Source: Eopsaltria australis
Taxonomy: Eukaryota > Chordata > Aves > Passeriformes > Petroicidae
NCBI GenBank assembly: GCA_034509425.1
Contig: JAVTVJ010011652.1
Coordinates: 883,001 to 947,000 of the forward strand
Direction: 5' to 3'
DNA length: 64,000 bases
How positions within the stretch are numbered: the stretch's first letter is position 1; each line of letters starts with the position of its first letter. The position numbers and the translations under genes are program-made. The notes under the pieces are model-generated. The model was not told the DNA's origin. It searched no databases and saw nothing but the letters and a program-made list of their open reading frames with translations. Shown one piece after another: positions 56,931 to 64,000 of the stretch.

Positions 56931-58820
56931 GTCATAGGCTGAGCTTCAGATCTTTCTATGACTTTTACTAGGGGCTATTTTTGAAGGATTCAAGTCTGTT
57001 TTGCCAGTATAACCTTCAATTTCTAATGAGTGTTATTTCAAAAGAGACTTTTCCACTGGTAGGTAACAGAAAACAAAGTTACCTTGAAATTTAATAAGCA
57101 TTATTTACTCTGTATCTGCTAATAAATCCCATCATACATCCTACTTTCTGAAATGCTAGAGGTTATGATCTCTTCCTATTTGGCATCCAGAAGCTAAAGA
57201 AATATTAAATTATTTCACTTGGGGGAATCAGACTTTTCTTTTGTTGCATTTTGTTTTTTTATTTGAATGGCCAGGTAACAATGTCACTGCTACCAATTTT
57301 AAGAAAGTTTTTTTTTTAAAGTACTGTATTTATTCTTCCTTTTCTGTCAAGCATTCTCATCCCAGTATTATGGTGATAATATATATCAAATTTTCATCAT
57401 AACATGCAGATGTTTCCTGCACTCTTCCCATTTCTTCAAGGCCCAGTGCAAACCTAATTACAATTTTTGCAAAGACTTTCCTTGAACATTAGTAGATTTT
57501 AGATAAGGGATAAAACATATTATAAATTCACATACAAAAGCATTGTGTGTGTATGTGTGCCTAATAAATCACTTGCAAACCATGTTAGATTTCTTGGTAA
57601 ATGTATTTTTAACAATATATCTATATGTGCTGCAACAGCTCATTCACACCAACAAGCTCTTTTAAATCAATAGTAGATATAAATCTGTATCTGTAGTTCC
57701 AGTGACCCACATTCATTGCTATCATCCATAGTGGGAGGGTTTGTTATATTAGACCTTCTAGGTTGTATTTTTAACTTTCAAATATGTTATATTAAGAATT
57801 TTCATCCTGCAATACCTGGGAGACAACTGAAATGAAATTAGTTCTGTGGTATGAAATATTCCTCCCCTTGATCTACAGGGATCTTTTTAGTGCTGCTTTA
57901 CTGGTAAAAAATACATAAGCAGCTTCATCAGTTTAAGGATTTTTGTTTCATTTTTAAATCCTACAAATTGAGTATCTTTGGAGAGTTTCTGAAAATGTGT
58001 TTGAAGAAATAATTAACAGACTGCTATATGTGATAATAACCAGTATTTCCCAAATTATTTTCTGTTCATTAATGCAGCTTGAGCCATTTTTATTTTCTTA
58101 AAAATAGAAAAAATCTGTTCCAGCCCAAAGTTTCTTCCTCCCCCTTACATCACTAGTTAGCTATTAAATATTATATGCACATTAAAATGTAAACATCACC
58201 ACACTGAACCTTTCTCTTTTGATCATTTTGAATTTGACTATTAATACTTTAATTTTCCTTACTCTGTGCGTGTGTGTAAGCCTATGAGTGCATGCATGTG
58301 CCTCTGATCTGGCTTATACACTGTACTAAATTGTTCAGTAAATACTCTGCAGCAGGATAAGGTCTAACTGGAAGAAAATTGTTGTGAGTTACAGGAAATT
58401 AAAAAATTCCTGCAATACCAACCCACTACTCAAAGTCAATCTGTGGTATCCCACAATCCACTCGGCTCTGAAGTCAAGCCAGAATGATTTTTGAAGAGTA
58501 ATTTCAAGCCTTATAAAGGGTCACATCATGTATTAAAGCCATATTTGCTTCTGTGTTTTGTAAATTTTGAACTCATTACTAAACCTTTGTCTCTTATGCT
58601 GTACGTCTGGCTCTGAACTCTCCTTCATCAATCTGATCCTTAAAACTCCAACAAAAAGCATGCGACACATTTTGCATGTGAAAAAGTGGTAAAACATAAA
58701 TAGTTACAATCTCGAGGTGCCAGCATTTAAGGAAGGCTTTAAGAAGCTTATCTCTTTTTTTGGTGCTTTAGATAGCAAAAGCTCAAGCAAGAGGTTGTCC
58801 AAAACTGCTGTTTTCTGACC
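56931..58820. other. AT-rich non-coding stretch
   Basis: No gene. Short TG-rich patches at 57545-57560 and 58264-58302. 57240-57360 and 57900-58140 are very AT-rich. Confidence 0.5.
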
Positions 58821-58826
58821 ACCTCT

Positions 58827-58892
58827 GGGAAGTGCTGAGAGCCCTCAACTCCTGTTGACTTCACAGGAGATTAAGAGAGCTCAGCACCTCCC
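58827..58892. repeat. Ancient palindromic repeat (hairpin)
   Basis: Outer arms GGGAAGTGCTGAG (58827-58839) and CTCAGCACCTCCC (58880-58892) pair at 12 of 13 positions. Inner arms CTCCTGT and ACAGGAG (58849-58855 and 58863-58869) enclose TGACTTC. Matches the amniote palindromic family with GGTGCTGAGCACCCTCAACT / CCATTGACTTCAATGGGAGT motifs. Name not assigned. Confidence 0.7.
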
Positions 58893-58910
58893 AGTATCAA
58901 TCCCACTGAG

Positions 58911-58966
58911 ATATATCTATATCTACACACATACATATATATACATATATATTTATATATAAAATG
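58911..58966. repeat. AT/ATAC low-complexity tract
   Basis: GATATATCTATATCTACACA, then ATACATATATATACATATAT and ATTTATATATAAAATG. Confidence 0.85.
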
Positions 58967-60034
58967 AACTGCTAACAAATAGTGGATCGCCCACTCTTTT
59001 TCTTGGCCAAGCTCTTTGTGAAAGGATCAGACCCGAAGTCAGAGGTAAAACCATATGCAATTTACGATAAGCAAAACGTGTCTATAAACAAAATACAATT
59101 GGAAATCTGGGAATCATTTATACAGAAAGTGCTGGCAAAGTGCAGGCATATGTGTACGAAACAGGGCAGCACCTCTACAGATTTCAACAGCCCCATTTCT
59201 AAAGTTTCTGCACTAAGCCTTTACCATAACCTGGATCTGAGAAACAACACACTGTTAGAGACAAGGGGGTTACCCCCACAACACATTCAGAAATGGTGGG
59301 ATTGCACATCTTCAAACCAAACAAAGCTGTGTGCACTACTTGGGCTTTGATTCTTCTCAGTTCTCTTCTCCTGAAGGATCCCATCACTGATCTGCTCTGA
59401 CTCATGGCTACCCACAGCATTTCATTGTGTGCCTACATCACATTTCCACCAACTGCTCTAAATTCCTCCCATTTTGCCTGAATACTCTCTTTTTATCCTG
59501 ATAACAGTCCTGGGGTGAATCAGCTAAAAGAATTTGCAACAATCTAAGCAGGGATTCAGGGAAAATATCCCGTAAAGTGGTTGCACAATGAGAATGAGAA
59601 GCAGCTTGGGCAGGGTTGCAGCCTGCAGCAGCACACATGATGAACCACATGGGAAAACTCCCCATCGTGTGGCTTTTGGTGTCTCTGTCACATGGATGGC
59701 CCAGCCAGGTCTGACATGAGCAGGAAGCACGAAGGATGTGTTTTGGCCTTGCTTTTTGCCCATGGAAAGGTCAGAGCTGGCCAGGTAGTCAGCAGAGGAA
59801 CAGCCAGGCAGAGTCTACTGACCTGTCAGGGTGTGCGAGGCCACCTGCACAGACCCAGCTGGGGCTGGCTGAGGGTCCCAGCTCTGCTGGCACTCCAACA
59901 CATCTGTGTGCACCAGGCCAGATCCACACGAGTATTCCCCATCCCTGTGCTGTCCTTTCTCAGTGCTTCAGGCTCCAGGAGACCACAGAGACTTGGCCCA
60001 GTGACCATAGAGAATTTAGAAGTCCCCCTGCACT
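58967..60034. other. Non-coding stretch left of the LTR
   Basis: 59540-60034 is GC-balanced and carries overlapping open frames up to 127 codons on both strands, none recognisable. A frame at 58982-59350 (plus, 122 codons) also lacks a domain. It may contain an older unrecognised insertion. Confidence 0.4.
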
Positions 60035-60040
60035 GAAGAG
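60035..60040. repeat. Target-site duplication, left copy
   Basis: GAAGAG directly abuts the TGT end of the LTR and is repeated exactly at 60355-60360. Confidence 0.85.
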
Positions 60041-60354
60041 TGTGAGAGTCCAGAGCGATGCACAGGCCCCAGGCAGCTGCAAAGGAGAGCCCTTTACTGC
60101 AAAAACCAGGCCTTTTTAAGCAGTTAGGCCCATTATCAGGTACATTCCATTTAAGCACAACAAATGTAGTTCAACCAACCACCATAAACCATGACGTGAG
60201 CATTTAATGGTTCCATAATTTGTTTTTCTACCTCCAGTTCAGCTGAGTCACTTTCCTACAGTCCTTTTCTGCTCAGCCAAAGTAGCAGGCCTGAGCCATG
60301 ATTTTACAGGGGTAACAAGGCCCTTATTTTATGAGGTTTTACCTCTATGCAACA
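60041..60354 (-). mobile_element. Solo LTR of an endogenous retrovirus (ERVK-like)
   Basis: A complete 314-bp LTR. It begins TGTGAGAG and ends TGCAACA on the plus strand, so on the minus strand it runs TGTTGCA...TCTCACA with canonical TG/CA ends. Exact 6-bp duplications GAAGAG flank it; 6 bp fits the ERVK (class II) group in birds. Orientation is minus: reading that way, CTTAAAAAGG resembles a TATA box and TTTTGCAGTAAAGG (AGTAAA, plus 60093-60098) looks like a mutated poly(A) signal before U5. There is no internal retroviral sequence on either side, so this is a recombined solo LTR with no coding capacity. The family name is not assigned. Confidence 0.85.
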
Positions 60355-60360
60355 GAAGAG
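60355..60360. repeat. Target-site duplication, right copy
   Basis: Exact GAAGAG following AACA, matching 60035-60040. Confidence 0.85.
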
Positions 60361-63300
60361 GTTTGAGTTTCAGTATTCAGTATGAAGGCAAACATTTCAT
60401 CTCTACAACCACTGTACAGCTGCAGCACTCTTAGACATCTATCTCGGTTTGATAGCAATGTTATTTAAATTACACAGGCTCCAACACCACCAAATTCTGG
60501 TTCCCTCCACAGCCAGTGGAAAGCAGCCTTGATGCTTCTTTTATATCTTAAATACAACCTTAATTTCCCACCTGTAAAACTGGGACAATTGTACTCATTA
60601 GGGCAAGTAGTATTCTGTAGGTGTGGGGAGAAGAAGTATTCTGAGAAAGATTATGGGGATTATCTCATGCTATTATGGTGAGGCAAATTTTCATGACAGA
60701 AACCAAGAGGACTGAGACTAAAGCAGAACTGGACAAAATTAAAGGATTATGGAGGCTGCAGAGAAATTCTCCTGCAACGTGTGAGATGCAAACTTTGCTC
60801 TGAGACAAATGAGACACAAACTCTTGTGTCTGATAATACAAGGCAGGTGGGGGATGTGTGTGATCTCCATGAGTCACTGGTAATCTGAGGTGGGAAATGG
60901 TGCAATATTAACAAGTATTCTATCTGAATAAAGAATCAAATACAAGGTACTAGAAGAGAAATAATATCTGGTAAAAATACACAGATGAAATATATTTCAA
61001 AGAACATTGGGATTGTGAGATCACATTTAGTAAAATATGTGGAGGAAAATCTATAGGATAAGAAAAGCAAAAGCTCATTTTATTTTTATTTCAGGTAAAT
61101 TAGCATGTTGATGTTATAGCACATAAAGGTTTCTACATTTCTAATCTACATTTCTAGGTATAGAGATAGCTCAAAGGATGTTGGATGGTGTCTGTTTCTA
61201 TCTGTACTTATCAGAACAGTTCTGCTTCTAGTGCAACAGAGTCCTCTATGCCCAATAAGAAGTAAACTAAATGACATAAACCAGCTAATGCAGCTCTGCC
61301 TCTGACACGATTATACATGTGGTTGTTATAAAATTATGTTAGTAAATTTCTTCAGAACTGTAAAACTCACATTTGAGGGGTTGGTTCAAGGCAGGGTGCA
61401 TCAGAACCACAACACGAAGGAAGAGGCATTCCTGGAAGTTCAGTGTGCCTGATTTAGAAATATTTTCAGCCAAAAGATCTCTGCTTGGAGGCCAATAGAG
61501 AGAGATTCTGCAGATCTCCTCTGCAGGAGAATATTCCTATGTCAGAACAGGCATCACTCCACTATGATCACTATGGCCCCTTGAGCACTCCCTGTTAACT
61601 TGGTGGCAGACCAGGTGACTACACACAGGTTCCATTCCTTTAGAGTAACTTTAAAATCTCAGTTTTAACAAATGAAGCATCCCAGTGAAGCTGGTTCTTT
61701 CAGAAATCAAGTGGCTCGGAGCATTGTAAAGATGTCTTGAAAAAGCAGTCAGTCTGGATTAAAAATCAGACCTTCATCTTGCTCTACACAGGAAAATAAG
61801 GTTCTCCAAATGCCCCTATTCAATGCAAATTAGACATTTCTGTACATATCCCCTTCTCCCTCACCTTTTCTGAAAAGGGAAACCAAAGGTGAAAGAATAG
61901 AATTATTATACTCTGTACATTGAACATCTATTCAGGAGACAGTAATTCCTAACTCACAGGAACAGTTTGGGCATATTTTGTAGTGGCACTAAATACTTAC
62001 ATATTGTGGAGATGGGTGATGAAGGAACCCCGAATTAAATTGACAGAAAGAAACTTAGCTTATTTAAATATTTGCATGACTGATTCAGATGTGATTTCCT
62101 TGTGTGAATATAGGGTGCAAAAAGAAAAGCAAAAATTAACACAGAAAAAAATGGCAGTTTGTAATGAGACAGTGGCAGCTCTACCATAACTGTGGTTAAG
62201 ACTGTTTCCATCATAAATCCAGTTTTCCCCTCCCACTGCTACAAATTACAATAAAACATCTTCAGTTTCAGATATGGCATATATGGGCCCTGGCCAGGAA
62301 ATTGTTTGGGCAAATTTTAGGTCACATGTCAGACACCAAATATTTTTTTGAAAGTGAGTCACAGTTTGTCTATTTCCATTCTCACTATTTAGTCACACCA
62401 TAAATAGCTGCTGTACCATGGGGCTGATCCAGAAAACATAAAAATACATTCCTGCACCTAAGAGCTAGCCTGAGATGTGAAAAGCTTTTCATCACATTTT
62501 AAAACTCCTCTTTTAACAAGTTCAGAAATACAAGATTTGTTAATGTATAAATCTTCGAGATTTCCAGCCAATGGGAAATTTGCCATGCTGGTGAGGTGTA
62601 TGAAAATCAATTTTATCATAAATGCCAGTCTATAGATCAGTGATATCCGCACAACACATCTGTCTTGGGGCTGAATGAGTGGGAACTGTCTTTGGAACAC
62701 AGTTTGAAAGAGTGTGAGTATCAGCAAAAAGGCAGTTTGGTTTTCTTCTGGGCCATAGTTATGGAAATGTTTGCCCTTCTCAAATATTTAGTGGCAGCCT
62801 ATTGAATTCTACTAATTGACAGCCTTCATGCACAGGGACAGAGGGACCTCCAGCAAATTCCAGTGAATGTTTTGGATAGGGAAGACTGTGAGGCCAGCAC
62901 TGGATACAGCTCCAGAAATCCTGTCCAGGACTGACAGTCCTGGAGGACATTGAAGATTTCCAGGTTTTCATTCTACACTAAATGTGTTTCCTCTTCCTTA
63001 TGAAATTAAACTCTAGAGAGGAGTAGATTTATATAAATATTATCTCTGCCACATTTTAAGAAACTATGTGTTACAGCTTTTTTCTTTAAAGGAATTCCTC
63101 TTTTTAGTAGGCCTGTGGGTCAACGTGTAATTCAACATATTTTAAGCATGACCAGGGAGAAGCATTCATGACCAAAGTTAAAGTTTTCTTCACAATGAAA
63201 CATGTGATTGTCATCATGTGGAATCTGGGCATCACTACAGTGACTGACATATTTGTGGTGCTGCTCCTCCAGGAATTTGATTCCCACCAATATAAGATCA

Positions 63301-64000
63301 GGTTCATTTGATGTTCATATTGGATCTTGCCATTGGTTTTGCCATAACCAAGTTGCTTTTGATAATCCATTAAATGGTTTCTGGAAAGTATTCAATGCTA
63401 AAATATCTTTTTATTAAGCTAATGAAAATCACTAGCCTGATATAAAGAGGTGCAATTATGAAGTCCACCTTGGAATAGCTCAACATCTCTCATTTCATCC
63501 TGGTAAAATCACAGTGCAGCCATAATTTAAATGGGAGCCATCCTTTTAAAGGCTCGTGACTGAATGTTTTAGGTTAGCTGTAAGTTTGGGTAATACCTTA
63601 AGGATGTCCAAAATGCAAACTGATACTTAATACAAAAGTACCAGGCTTCCAAGGAATCATTAAAAGTTCATTCAAAAAAAAGAGCCAGGAAATTCATATA
63701 CAATAAAATTATGACATTTCTATATGAAATGTGAAGACACATAACTGGTCAATCTCTGATTTTGAAAAGCCATTAGAAAAATTCTCTGCTTTTATCTGAC
63801 AGGAGATAATATAGTTCTAGTCAAGCCTGGATGTCTGTGCTGTGAGGCAAGTTTGACAACCCACAGAGATGTTTTCTGTTTCATTTGTCTTTTTTTAAAT
63901 AGCCATTTGGAGTAACTCAATACTCAGCTTCACTGAAATCATGAACCACAGGTTTTGATGCCAAATCCTGGAAATTAGTTCAGCTGAAGGTGAGTTTGAT
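60361..64000. other. Unique non-coding stretch to window end
   Basis: AT-rich with no supported gene; frames of 60-89 codons have no recognisable motif. A MIR-like scrap at 60558-60600 is listed separately. A small palindrome (8-bp arms CCAGGACT/AGTCCTGG) lies at 62925-62943. Confidence 0.45.
60558..60600 (-). mobile_element. Probable MIR SINE core fragment
   Basis: ACCTTAATTTCCCACCTGTA then AAACTGGGACAATTGTACTC resembles the antisense MIR core (CTCAGTTTCCTCATCTGTAAAATGGGG...). Short and diverged, as expected for an ancient amniote SINE in a bird. Confidence 0.45.

Overview
This 64 kb window looks like non-coding avian nuclear DNA, most likely from a songbird, and either an intergenic gene desert or part of a very large intron. 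The bird assignment rests on the interspersed repeats. Several fragments match the CR1 LINE family, with the tail motif ATCATAGAATCA and GGTTGGAAGGGACCTT-like 3' ends. There is a compact solo LTR with a 6-bp target duplication, and there is no Alu, B1 or L1 material. I find no protein-coding gene I can support. The longest open frames are about 110-197 codons, show no recognisable domain, and often overlap repeats. I found no rRNA, tRNA, snRNA or CRISPR array.

Layout. 1-1500 is featureless AT-rich sequence, followed by a minus-strand CR1 (1511-1800). 1860-3520 is a dense run of unusually 'tidy' AT-rich sequence with homeodomain-type cores, split by a GC-rich patch and a (CA)14 tract; it is the best cis-regulatory candidate. 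A 177-bp (TTCC)n tract lies at 5095-5271. 5300-30000 is mostly unique sequence with scattered regulatory candidates and old palindromic repeat remnants (10656, 14075, 23233). Two CR1 pieces in opposite orientation sit at 30050-30582. 31470-35480 and 39600-40720 are AT-rich and regulatory-looking. 43800-44000 has an old palindromic repeat beside a (CTC)n tract. CR1 pieces follow at 45298, 49318 and 53106. Two short inverted repeats (50507-50551 and 53022-53052) stand out. The right end has AT-rich DNA, a 23-T tract, an old hairpin repeat (58827-58892), a complete solo LTR (60041-60354) and a MIR-like scrap.

Functional reading (inference). Few young transposons, many non-repetitive AT-rich blocks with TAATTA/TTAATTG-type sites, and no exons over 64 kb are what one expects in regulatory deserts around developmental transcription-factor genes. 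I cannot name the neighbouring gene from sequence alone. Conservation of the candidate enhancers is inferred from texture, not measured, so confidences are modest.
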